A stretch of DNA of 64,000 nt, taken from positions 1 to 64,000 of the forward strand of contig JAVYIG010006384.1 of assembly GCA_035222895.1 (NCBI GenBank), written 5' to 3'. Below the pieces are notes generated by a model. The model worked only from the letters and a program-made list of their open reading frames with translations, searched no databases and was not told the DNA's origin. This document shows, piece after piece, positions 46,362-55,970 of this stretch. How positions within the stretch are numbered: position 1 is the first letter of the stretch; every line of letters begins with the position of its first letter. The DNA is from Strongylocentrotus droebachiensis. Its lineage: Eukaryota > Echinodermata > Echinoidea > Camarodonta > Strongylocentrotidae. The position numbers and the translations under genes were made by a program.

Positions 46362-48223
46362 GAGAGGCTGAACAAATTATAATGCACCAAAATACTGCTG
46401 AAGGTTTTTACTTGACATGTATGCATGGAATACACAGTTCTTGTGCATAATAGCCAGAGAGATTCCAAGTTGATACTAGTTGGGTTATTTATGTCCTCCT
46501 TTTGTATTGTTAACTTGATAATGAGAAGTAAAAATTGTATTTATGTAAAAGCCTTAAGCAGAAGTTATTTTTTAGTAATAATCTTAGAGGCTTGTCAGAG
46601 ATTTTGATTTTGTTTATGTAGGATTGTCTGAAGGTCTTCTTCTTTGAGTGGAGCTTGCAATATACATTAGAAGATAAGATATTTATTTGTCTTTCTTTCT
46701 AATGTCACATAGAGCATAAAATTATATCATTACACATTTACAATGCAAAAACAAATTATGGGAATGATAAAAAGACAAAGTGAACTAAAAGAAAGATGTA
46801 GTCTGGATTTCAAATTAAACAATTTCCCCCCTTTCGTCTCTATATAAATTTCAATGTTTGCTGCATGAAGCTCCTGTAGGTCTGCAATAACCTGCACATT
46901 CCATGAGATCCTGGTATCTTTCAAAATGCTGCATTATTTTGAGTATATTTCTGTAAGCCTGCCAACTTAGAAAGGAAAGATGAAGACAATCCTATAGCAT
47001 AAAATACAGGTGACAAAATTAGGGATAACACTGCAAGCTTTCCTAAAGAGAAAATAGAAAACTACTATAACTTATGTGCATTTCAGTTTTTTAGGCATCT
47101 TTACATATATGTTTCTGAGGTTTATGAAGATTGTTGTGATACTAATCAGGTCTGTTTTCAATCCCACTGAACAGGAGAAGTTACTTTGATCAATATTTTA
47201 TATGTCTTTATTCTTAAAAGGAATTCAACCTGAGATTACGTTTCTCCAATGACAAGTGTTATTTCCTATATAATGCTGTAAATTTCTCAGTTTTATCAGT
47301 AGCCAAATGTACAGTATTATTGTAAAGAAAATGTGTGTAGTTAAGTGAACAATGTATATGTCCAAATATTCTCCGTCCAAATTTCGTCCAGAAACTGCTA
47401 ATATTTCAATTTTTCAAGTGTGTCATTTTATATAAAGAGGCTTTATACTGTAAATATGACTGTATGATATGCAAATATAAAATTTAATCTATTTGAAATC
47501 AAGACTAAGGTTTCCCTTCATTTCTTGCATTGTATGAATATGGGGTTGGATGTTGTCTCTAGAAATATACAGTTGAATTCATCATCTGGGTAGAGTTACA
47601 GAAGAGAAAAGAAGTTGCATATAATGAGGTGATAATGATGTCAATGATTATGGCTATGATGATGGTGGTGTTAGTGCATGGTGGTTGTGATAGTGATGAT
47701 GATAATGACGATGATGAAGGTGATGAGAATAAGCATGATAATGATAAAGATGATAATATAATAGTTACTAAGAAGATGATAATGGTGATAATAGCAAAGA
47801 TGACAAGCATGAGCAGTGGCGATGCAATGATTGTGTAATGATACTGATAGTAATAATGAAGAAGAAGAAAGAAAAAGAAGAAGATGATGATAATGTTGAT
47901 GATGAACGTAATGACAGTGATGATAACGAGGATGATTAAACTGATAGTGATGGTGATGTGGTGATAAAGAATTTAATTCTGTAAATTATACAATTTGTTG
48001 TTAATAAAAATCTCAAGAACTTTCAATTAACTTCGGTCAAGTATATAGCCAACAACATATCTTACCACTAACCTAAGGTTTGCAATACAACAAAAACACC
48101 CTTCTCCTTCTTGCAAGGGTTACATACGTGTGTTTATAGGAAGAAACCCCCCCCTTAGTGAGGGGCCAGGGAGAGGGTGAACTATACCTCCGCGTCACAA
48201 CATAAATGGGGTGGCGACATCAG
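46362..48223. other. Intergenic spacer with GAT/GAA microsatellite
   Basis: No gene seen. An imperfect GATGAT/GATAAT tract runs from about 47625 to 47965 and creates spurious acidic ORFs. Confidence 0.6.
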
Positions 48224-48420
48224 GGGGGCGTTTCATGAAACAATTAGTCGGTGGTTTTAACCGACTAATATCATGCTCACCAACAATTTATAGTCAGCGC
48301 TGACTAAATTTGACCAATCACAGGCCTGGAAAATAGTCGGTGACAAAAGAATTGTCGGTGAACATGATATTAGTCGGTGAAAACCACCGACTAATTGTTT
48401 CATGAACCCCCCCCCCCCCC
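48224..48420. mobile_element. Hairpin MITE (TTAGTCGGTGGTTTT core)
   Basis: GGGGCGTTTCATGAAACAAT then TAGTCGGTGGTTTTAACCGA, and on the other side ATTAGTCGGTGAAAACC, ACCGACTAATTGTTTCATGA and a C-run. The arms carry the same GTTTCATGAAAC end as other elements in the window but a different core. Confidence 0.75.
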
Positions 48421-48423
48421 CCC

Positions 48424-48550
48424 CAGGGCAGCGTTTCATGAAACCGTCTTAAGTACAATTTCACCGACATCCCATTTAAGGCGTGTTAATTAATATACGC
48501 ATTTCGATGGGATGTCGATGAACTTGTACTTATGACGGTTTTCGTGAGAC
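48424..48550. mobile_element. Hairpin MITE (CCGACATCCCAT core)
   Basis: GGGCAGCGTTTCATGAAACC, CACCGACATCCCATT and then GATGGGATGTCGATGAAC...GACGGTTTTCGTGAGAC. The core is that of the MITE amplified behind the aminotransferase gene at 31.0-31.9 kb. Confidence 0.75.
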
Positions 48551-48642
48551 CAAGAAGTTTTAAGAGATGGAGTCCTATCTAGCACTTTCCCTTTGTACCA
48601 TATTCGAAGCCGCCAGGAGAAAATATGTCGGGCATGTGCTTA

Positions 48643-49806
48643 TGCCTAGGTCACATATAAACCGGGCCCCGTACGATTTTCTCTACCCGGCGGCTTGCCG
48701 TGGATTTAGAGAGCGTACGGGAACCTTCCGATTTTCTTTTCCACGGCATGTGTGGTCACATATTCTGCGGCGCCCGGGAGGTGCCCGGTGAAAATTGGTC
48801 GAGTGAAATGCATGGCGCCCGTAAGGATGCCGGCCGGTAAGCTACGTGCTCCGTCCGATGAGCAGGTGCACCCGTGGCTCCCGGAAGGTGCCCTGCCGGG
48901 ACCCGGCCGGGGTCCTCAAGGTGCCCTGCTGGGGGACCGGCCGGGGTCCTTAAGGTGCCCGGCCGGGTCCCGTGCGGTGCACTGAACTATGTGTCCTCTG
49001 AAATCCGCACCTCAAGGTTCCCGTAAAGATTTTTCATGAGAATTGACCCCCCAAAATCGTGAGGGGCCCGTCCGGACACCGTCCGGAGCCCGCACGGGAC
49101 CCGTAAGGTGCCCTGCGGGCCCTTCACGGGCTCTCTACGACCTAACGGTCAGATAAAAACGCCGGGAGAATTGGGAGCAGCCGACTCAGCACCACGGCGC
49201 CCGTACGGCTTCAAAAACTGTCTCGGCGCCCGTAGGATCTTTACGGTAGCCGGCCGGACACCGGCGGAAAATTCCCAAAATGTCTGTTTTTACTCGCCGT
49301 ACGGGCCCCGGATACACTCCGGGGCCCGTACGTCGAGTAAAAACAGACATTTTGGTGCTGAGTCGGCTGCTCCCAATTCTCCCGGCGTTTTTATCTGACC
49401 GTTAGGTCGTAGAGAGCCCGTGAAGGGCCCGCAGGGCACCTTACGGGTCCCGTGCGGGCTCCGGACGGTGTCCGGACGGGCACCTCACGTTTTTTGGGGG
49501 TCAATTCTCATGAAAAATCTTTACGGGCACCTTGAGGTGCGGATTTCAGAGGACACATAGTTCAGTGCACCGCACGGTGCACCTGCTCATCGGACGGAGC
49601 ACGTAAGCTTACCGGCCGGCATCCTTACGGGCGCCTTGCATTTCACTCGACCAATTTTCACCGGGCACCTCCCGGGCGCCGCAGAATATGTGACCACACA
49701 TGCCGTAGAAAAGAAAATCGGAAGGTTCCCGTACGGTCTCTAAATCCACGGCAAGCCGCCGGGTAGGGAAAATCGTACGGGGCCCGGTTTATATGTGACC
49801 TAGGCA
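48643..49806. mobile_element. GC-rich 1.16-kb foldback element with TTA target duplication
   Basis: Ends TGCCTAGGTCACATATAAAC and the exact complement, flanked by TTA at 48640-48642 and 49807-49809. The arms pair around a centre near 49315 (GGGCCCCGGA...TCCGGGGCCC). The left arm is longer, since about 130 bp (near 48872-48975) and about 80 bp (near 49195-49275) have no partner in the right arm. It is much richer in GC and CpG than its surroundings. ORFs inside are by-products of the base composition. Confidence 0.85.
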
Positions 49807-50558
49807 TTAACTGGATCTTCCTTGCAGATACGTAGACAAAAGATTCCTGCCTAGCTGCAAACTAACGGGCCACTTTCAAAGGGAAATATACTTTTGTAAT
49901 GATAATTACTTTTCGCTACCACTCGTCTGATAATACGAGCAGTACACAGTGCTTACCTTTACAGGAGACAAGCGAAAGGAAATTGAGCAAAAGTTCCTGA
50001 AATATTAATCAAAATTACTCGACTGGGCATGTGTGGGCATTAATCTGACATATAACATCACAAAGAACTGTACATGAACAAATTCACTTTTTATTTTCGT
50101 AAGCCGGACGTAATCGGAAAAGTGTCAAATTGCAGGTTTTAGGACTGTAAAATGTTACTATTTTTTCACAAATTAAAGCAGCTATCATGCAATGTAAGCA
50201 AATTTCTTGACACGAGTAGGCTTTTGTATTCATACTTTATCATCTGTCCGATTTTCCCCTTGTTAGTTCAAATAAAAAGTGAAATATGAAGGATATTTTT
50301 TTTGTAAAAAAAAATCACTACTCAAGCTTTCCAATGATATTGGCGGCTTCGAACCTCGGACAACAAAGGTAACAGCACACCAGTAGATTATATTGTGCAA
50401 CCATAGAAAACGGTAGCTGCTTGGAATAATTTGTTACCAGTTGGGTCTCCATCTCTTAAGACTCCTTGGTGAGACGCTGCCCAGATCCACCCAATCATCG
50501 GTTGGGTGGGGCGGAAAATCTCCCAATGGGCCATTTCTAGTAATGTAATCAAATAGGC

Positions 50559-50851
50559 CATTTTCGTAATGTAACCAAATTTAATGCATAAGTCTTTGTG
50601 AAGTGCCTCGATCAATACAAGTTATTTCATTCACCTGATAAGAATGATAGTATTTCAATAGTCAGATGGGAAACTGCATATTGTTGCTAGGTAGGTCCAG
50701 CCATAATGTTTGTCCAACCTGGCAACAACTAATGATGCAGTTCAGATTCTGTCTATTGAAATACTATTATTCTTTTCAGGTAAATGAAATAATATGTATT
50801 GAGGCACTTCACAAAGACTTATGCATTAAATTTGGTTACATTACGAAAATG
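50559..50851. mobile_element. 293-bp palindromic MITE
   Basis: The left arm from CATTTTCGTAATGTAACCAA (50559-50661) is complementary to 50753-50851 with very few mismatches, and the inner part (AAACTGCAT / ATGCAGTT, GTTGC / GCAAC) also pairs. Non-coding. Confidence 0.7.
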
Positions 50852-51290
50852 TCCTATTGAATGCATACATTTTTGTTAAGTGGTATGTTACAAACTATTT
50901 CGTATGTCAATAGTCAGAATGTGATCAAAGGATACAGATGCACACATTCTTTAGATAGCACTGTGACGCCATATGTATGGTGATCACACGCCAAGTACAA
51001 CCATGTCGCCTTTCTTTGATTCACATGAATAATTATCATTAAAAGAAAAAGAAACATTTCACTTTTGGAATCGGAATCAGTTGTGAAGCATCACATTGCG
51101 TTAATCACTTTCTACACGTCTAGGCGGGAAATAAAGGGTCAAATCTTGAGGACTTACTGTCTTGTGTAGCAGTCTGTGTCGCCTGCTTCATATGTGTACA
51201 GTTATCGCTTTGTGTCTATAGGTCTAGACTCTAGAAAACCCGACTGTGACCCCGTAAATCTGTCAATTTCTGCAAACAATTTGAAGTCGA

Positions 51291-51296
51291 TTTAAA
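51291..51296 (+). promoter_or_regulatory. Possible TATA-like box of the secreted-protein gene
   Basis: TTTAAA about 40 bases before the ATG at 51332, with a TTACTCAG initiator-like sequence about 15-20 bases further on. The positioning fits a short 5' UTR. This is weak evidence. Confidence 0.25.
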
Positions 51297-51331
51297 CTTA
51301 AGTTGATGTTACTCAGTGACTGGCAGTCGAG

Positions 51332-51424
51332 ATGAAGTTTCTCTCAATTTTCATCGTCCTCGCAGTCTGCGGCAACCACGTGACTACCGCTGCTCCCAAG
51401 CCTAAAATTGACATAATGCTAAGG
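51332..51424 (+). CDS. Secreted-protein gene, exon 1 (signal peptide)
   Basis: 31 codons with a hydrophobic core (FLSIFIVLAVCG) and a likely cleavage after TTA before APKP. The donor is AGG|GTAAGT. Too short for simple ORF finding. It was recognised from the ATG, signal peptide and consensus donor. Confidence 0.8.
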
Positions 51425-54400
51425 GTAAGTTTTAAAATAATTTGTTTCCCTTATTTTTTCATTGAAAAAACAAGAAATTATACAAATAACACAAAACAAT
51501 ACAGTTGCTAAACATTTTACTCTGTGCTAATAAACCTTTTTTTTGGGTAAAAATAAATGCTAAGCTACCATTTTCAAGGCAACAACTTCATCTGTAAGAA
51601 AGAAAGAACGGAGTAAAAGAAGGGCATTTCCTTCTGGAATATTTCGTCGCTTGTTATTACATTTTCTTCTTTTTAGTGATTTTTCATAGATTTAAAGATT
51701 CATTAGGCTAATGCAGCTAACCTGAGTAGGACTAAAAACTTAGTTTAGGTTATGAATGATATTTTTTCAACTACGATTTTGAAAGGGCTTATTGGTGAGC
51801 TAATCAGCAATCACTAATTATAGTAAATTTTTAAATAAAAAGTTATTATAACCACCAGGTTAATCGTAATTAATTTAACGGGTGAATGTAAGATGGCGAG
51901 ACACCAGTTCAGGGGGATGGCCAAATGCTCTAAAACTGCTGGAAGTTTTGCAGTCTGTAAATGTTTAGATCAGTCGATGCGTCAAAAATCGTTATTATAA
52001 GTCAATTTGAATGCTTTTATGCATGCAATTACTTAATTATTTGTAATATGTCACACAAAATAAACCGGGCACAGAACTGTCTCGTACTTTGTTGTCCCTT
52101 TCAACTAAAAAAATACATTATTTTCGATTCTTATCAGGTCAATGTTTGATGGATCTTCAAAAAGGAAGAAGAATGTAGTGGTCGAAACAAGAAAGTAAAA
52201 AAAATTGTCACCAGATTTTAAAATTAGGCGACAGTTTTTAAGATAAAAATAACAGAGTAACATGAATTAATAAAGGTAAGTCATATGAATCCTCAACATT
52301 TTTTAGTGGAGAGGTAATGCCCCGCATCCCTTTGTTTTAGACAGAGCAGTCTATACGCTTTCATAGTCTAAAAATTGCTTTTGTAATGAATGCATTGCTA
52401 ACAGCCACATACAGCTCACGAGACAGACAAACTCTGCGCAATTAAAAGTGCCTTAATTCTCGTTGTTACAGCTGAGATCAGATAGATAGCAGATACTGGC
52501 AAAAATACTGACTACAGATGTGACTTTTGAGTGCTGGCTCCTTCTATTTTGTGACGTAATCATATAATCATGTAATATTTCTACTGCCATTTTAAACTTC
52601 AGGATGACGTGCGTGCAGTATTGAGGCATATACTACTCAAGGCTGACCAGACGACCCTTGACAAATGGCTTGGGCTGGACAGAGACTCTGAGGAACACAC
52701 CTTTACCACAAAGCCACAGGAACAGGAAGACGAACGGCTGACAACTCTGTTTACACTTATAACAGAAGCGCCAGAACTTCTTCCCGTATCGCAAACAGCG
52801 CCACCAGCGCCACCAGCACCACAAAAGTTAATCATCCACCCTCTCTGCCTGGAACGACTGAATAACCCACATCAGATCAAGGACATCAATGACATCCAGA
52901 ATCCCCGCGACGTCCTTGAGTACCTCATCTACCGCCTCTGCCTACCCACTGTGACCGCAGAAGACGTCCTGGCAGTATCAGACATCGTCGATCGTCTCTC
53001 TTCGCCAGGCATCATGCCGGTAATAGGACTACCGAATCCTTTTGTCCCTGAAGTCCAAACGTTGGTCCCTGAAGTCCAAACGTTGGCCATTGACATTGAC
53101 CTGTTGCCGCCGGACGTCATGCCGGTAATAGGACTACCGAATCCTTTTGTCCCTGAACTCCAAACGTTGGTCCCTGAAGTCCAAACGTTGAGCATTGACA
53201 TTGACCTGTTGCCGGGAGAGGCTGACACAGATTTTGACAGCAGGCCGGTAATAGGACCACCGAATCCCTTTGTCCCTGAAATCCAAACGTTGATCCCTGA
53301 AGTCCAAACGTTGGCCATTGACATTGACCTGTTGCAGGAAGAGGCTGTCACAGATTCAGACCAGGAGCTTGATGACCAAGAGATGCCACGGACTCAGGTG
53401 AACGATTTCGATCCCGACATCAATGACGACATCAATGACGACGGCATAACCACCATCGTAGATGATGACGAGAAGGTCACACAGCTCGAAGAATCAGTTA
53501 AGTAGTGATTTAATTTTGTCCATTGATGTAACCAGGGTTGTGAATTCTTCATGAATTTACTTTTTGTTTTGTGCCCTGCATAACAGATATACGATCAATA
53601 GCATAGAGTAGAAAGCAATCCAATGTTTTAAAGTTCTTTGATACTACCTGCGCTATTTGTCTGTCCCTACAGCGTCTATTTTGTCAAAAGTTATTTAAAT
53701 AGCCTACTTCTGAAGTCAAAACAACTTTAAAATTTGGTTAACAATGTGTTCACGCCCCTTTGCAGGGCTGAAGAACGTTTATGTAAAACTTTGTTTAATA
53801 AATTCCAACCTGTTAAAATTGGTCCGACAGACCCCCCCCCCCCCCCTATTCACAATGATCTGGCTTCTGCCCTGTTTCAGTTTGACATCCCTTGCATTAT
53901 GGTCATATCTAATACAATTTCATCACATGCCTTTTATTTCAGGATGACGATAACGGAATCCTGAAGAATTTCCTTCTGCAGGCCGACAGGACATTCACTA
54001 CCTGGTTTCATCTGAAAAGGCAGGAAGAAGAGGAGGATGAAGATGAGGAGGGGGATACGGAGGATGTGAATATATTCGAGGAACCTTTACTGGCTGCAGA
54101 AGAGCCAGTCGTCTCTACGGATGCGGCTTATCTGATGCCTGTCACCGAAGAACCTTTGCTTAATCCTCTCTGCAAAGATCGACTGAATAATCCGGACCAG
54201 ATCCAGAACATTGCGGACGTCCAGAATCGCTATGACGTCATTGATTACCTCATCTATCGCCTCTGCCTACCAACCGCAACCGCTGAGGATGTTGAAGCGG
54301 TTGCCACCATCGTCGAACAGCTCTCTTGGCCAGTCGAGGTCAAACCTAAGCCTATGTTTAAACCTTATGTCGAACCTGTTGTCGAACCTGACGTCGAACC

Positions 54401-54875
54401 AGAGCCCGTCATCGAACCCGAAGTCCATACGTCGATGATCGACATTGATTTGTCGCAGGAAGAGGACGGTGCAGTATTGGACCAAGAACCCGCCACGAAG
54501 CCTCTCGATGATCAGGATGATCAGGATGAAACTGTCACCCAGGCAGCGCCTCTCGATTCTGACAACGACACCGACAACGATGAGGCCGATGATATCCAAC
54601 TGATGATTGAGGACACCACATCTGCCTTGAGTGTCCTTGATCAGTCAAGGACTGACATCGCAGAATCTTCGGAGAAAATCAAGGACAACACGCAGAAGAA
54701 CATGCAGAAGAGCAGACCTGCTGACCAAGAGCAAGGTGGAGCACCGACATCATCGACCTCCGCCGAATCCGATGAAGATGACGACGAAGAAAATGATGAT
54801 GCGCAGCCACTCGATATTGATTTGGACGAACTAGAATCGAGGATTCGTGAATTCCTCGACTCATTCCTGAACTAG
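51332..54875 (+). CDS. Secreted acidic protein with two homologous large exons
   Basis: Exon 1 (51332-51424) encodes a signal peptide, MKFLSIFIVLAVCGNHVTTA, then APKPKIDIMLR, ending in phase 0. Exon 2 (52603-53505) and exon 3 (53943-54875) both begin GATGAC in phase 0, share the same domain order and each end in a stop. Each has an amphipathic N-terminal segment (LRHILLKADQTTLDKW / LKNFLLQADRTFTTW), a conserved 55-residue module with two Cys (PLC...RLNNP.QI...DVQN..DV..YLIYRLCLPT.TAEDV.AV..IV..LS), a Pro/Glu/Val repeat zone ending in (A/M)IDIDL, and an acidic tail. Possible products are 1+2 (331 residues), 1+3 (341) or 1+2+3 (606, via a donor inside exon 2). I do not recognise the family. Confidence 0.8.
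52603..53505 (+). CDS. Secreted-protein gene, exon 2 (module A)
   Basis: 300 codons and TAG. After the two-Cys module come three tandem repeats of about 33-41 residues (starting about 53014, 53119 and 53242) with PVIGLPNPFVPEVQTL, a second VPEVQTL and (A/S)IDIDLL. An Asp-rich tail follows. A good phase-0 donor, CTCAG|GTGAAC, lies at 53397/53398 before the stop, and AATAAA is at 53797. The exon can therefore end the mRNA or splice onward to exon 3. Confidence 0.85.
   Translation, partial: DDVRAVLRHILLKADQTTLDKWLGLDRDSEEHTFTTKPQEQEDERLTTLFTLITEAPELLPVSQTAPPAPPAPQKLIIHPLCLERLNNPHQIKDINDIQNPRDVLEYLIYRLCLPTVTAEDVLAVSDIVDRLSSPGIMPVIGLPNPFVPEVQTLVPEVQTLAIDIDLLPPDVMPVIGLPNPFVPELQTLVPEVQTLSIDIDLLPGEADTDFDSRPVIGPPNPFVPEIQTLIPEVQTLAIDIDLLQEEAVTDSDQELDDQEMPRTQVNDFDPDINDDINDDGITTIVDDDEKVTQLEESVK
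53797..53802 (+). terminator. Candidate poly(A) signal after exon 2
   Basis: AATAAA 292 bases after the exon 2 stop and 141 bases before exon 3. It would allow exon 2 to act as a terminal exon. Confidence 0.4.
53943..54875 (+). CDS. Secreted-protein gene, exon 3 (module B)
   Basis: 310 codons and TAG after the acceptor TTATTTCAG. An acidic Glu/Asp cluster precedes the two-Cys module (LNPLCKDRLNNPDQIQNIAD ... YLIYRLCLPTATAEDVEAVA). A VEP-type repeat zone follows (YVEPVVEPDVEPEPVIEPEV), then HTSMIDIDLSQEE and a long Asp/Glu tail ending ELESRIREFLDSFLN. The order of elements equals that of exon 2, so the two arose by exon duplication. Confidence 0.85.
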   Translation, partial: DDDNGILKNFLLQADRTFTTWFHLKRQEEEEDEDEEGDTEDVNIFEEPLLAAEEPVVSTDAAYLMPVTEEPLLNPLCKDRLNNPDQIQNIADVQNRYDVIDYLIYRLCLPTATAEDVEAVATIVEQLSWPVEVKPKPMFKPYVEPVVEPDVEPEPVIEPEVHTSMIDIDLSQEEDGAVLDQEPATKPLDDQDDQDETVTQAAPLDSDNDTDNDEADDIQLMIEDTTSALSVLDQSRTDIAESSEKIKDNTQKNMQKSRPADQEQGGAPTSSTSAESDEDDDEENDDAQPLDIDLDELESRIREFLDSFLN

Positions 54876-55264
54876 GTAATCGACAACGGTTACACACTGG
54901 TGTCTAAAATCTATGTTCATGGATGGTTATAAAACGTACACTTTTGAACCTTAGTTTTATTCCTAGTAAGTACTAGTTTGTGTTACATACAAAACACAAG
55001 TATATTCATTCAGGAAAAAAGGTTTCCTGCAAGGTTGAACAAAGGCTACAAAGTGCTTCACTCACTATTGAAAACAAATTGTGGTGCAAGAACAGCATTC
55101 AGATGATTTTGTTTGATTTTACTGTAGGTATGACATCATTTATTCCCTGTATATTACTCATTTTAAATGAACCGTGAAATGGTACAGGATTTGGATTTTT
55201 CTTTTCCTCTGCAGTTGAATGTATACATTATATTTTGAACGATTAAACCCACATTTATTAAAAA

Positions 55265-55270
55265 AATAAA
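55265..55270 (+). terminator. Candidate poly(A) signal after exon 3
   Basis: AATAAA about 390 bases after the exon 3 stop, in an A-rich context. Confidence 0.4.
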
Positions 55271-55929
55271 ATTCCTTTAAATTCGTTTTCTGTTTTTTGG
55301 GGTACTTGTTACTATAACGTGTACATGTGTTTATTTTAAATTAAGTTTGGAAGAGCGTACGTGTCTAAATAATGGTATATAATACATTCTTAAATAACTA
55401 TTCTTTATAAGCAATAACCCTAAGAATATTTTTTTCTTTGCTATTTCTGAATATCATTAACAAAAATCCCTTTCCCGATCAACTTCATCTTCAATTTTAT
55501 CGATTCATATTTGCTACTATTGCTCTTTTTGTTTATACTTCATCTGGTATTCTTTTATTTGGTGATTTGTTTTAAGGGGAGGGGGTGGGGTTGGGGTGGG
55601 TACAACTTACCTTTTTTAGGCCTACACGCAGATTGTATCTACGAAAACTGGATTGTTTCTAATTCTTTCTTACCTCTACTCATTCGCTCCCCTTTGTCCA
55701 TCTCTCTCTCCCTCCCTCTATTTATTTCTCTCTCGCTCTTCCACACTCAATTGTACTTCTCGCTCTCTACTTTTAACTCTTCCCCTCTTTTTTTATGTCT
55801 CTCCCCTTCTCTCTTTTTCTTTCCTTTGATTTTTCATTGCTCATCTTTCCTTTTTTGAGTGTGGACAGTTTACTTTCTATTTATCAAAATTCTGACATCA
55901 ACCCTGTTCTCGTTCCGTTCTGTCTGTCT

Positions 55930-55970
<41 letters not shown>

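Larger units (their letters stand above)
49810..51331. other. Intergenic spacer with palindromic element
   Basis: Apart from the palindrome at 50559-50851, I see nothing gene-like. The upstream region of the next gene has TTTAAA at 51291-51296. Confidence 0.5.

Noticed and set aside
47625-47965. Acidic ORFs of 69-83 codons
   Set aside because: GAT/GAA microsatellite with no splice sites.
48567-49398. ORFs of 74-96 codons at 48.6-49.4 kb
   Set aside because: They lie in the GC-rich foldback. Both arms give similar spurious frames, and no transposase motif is visible.
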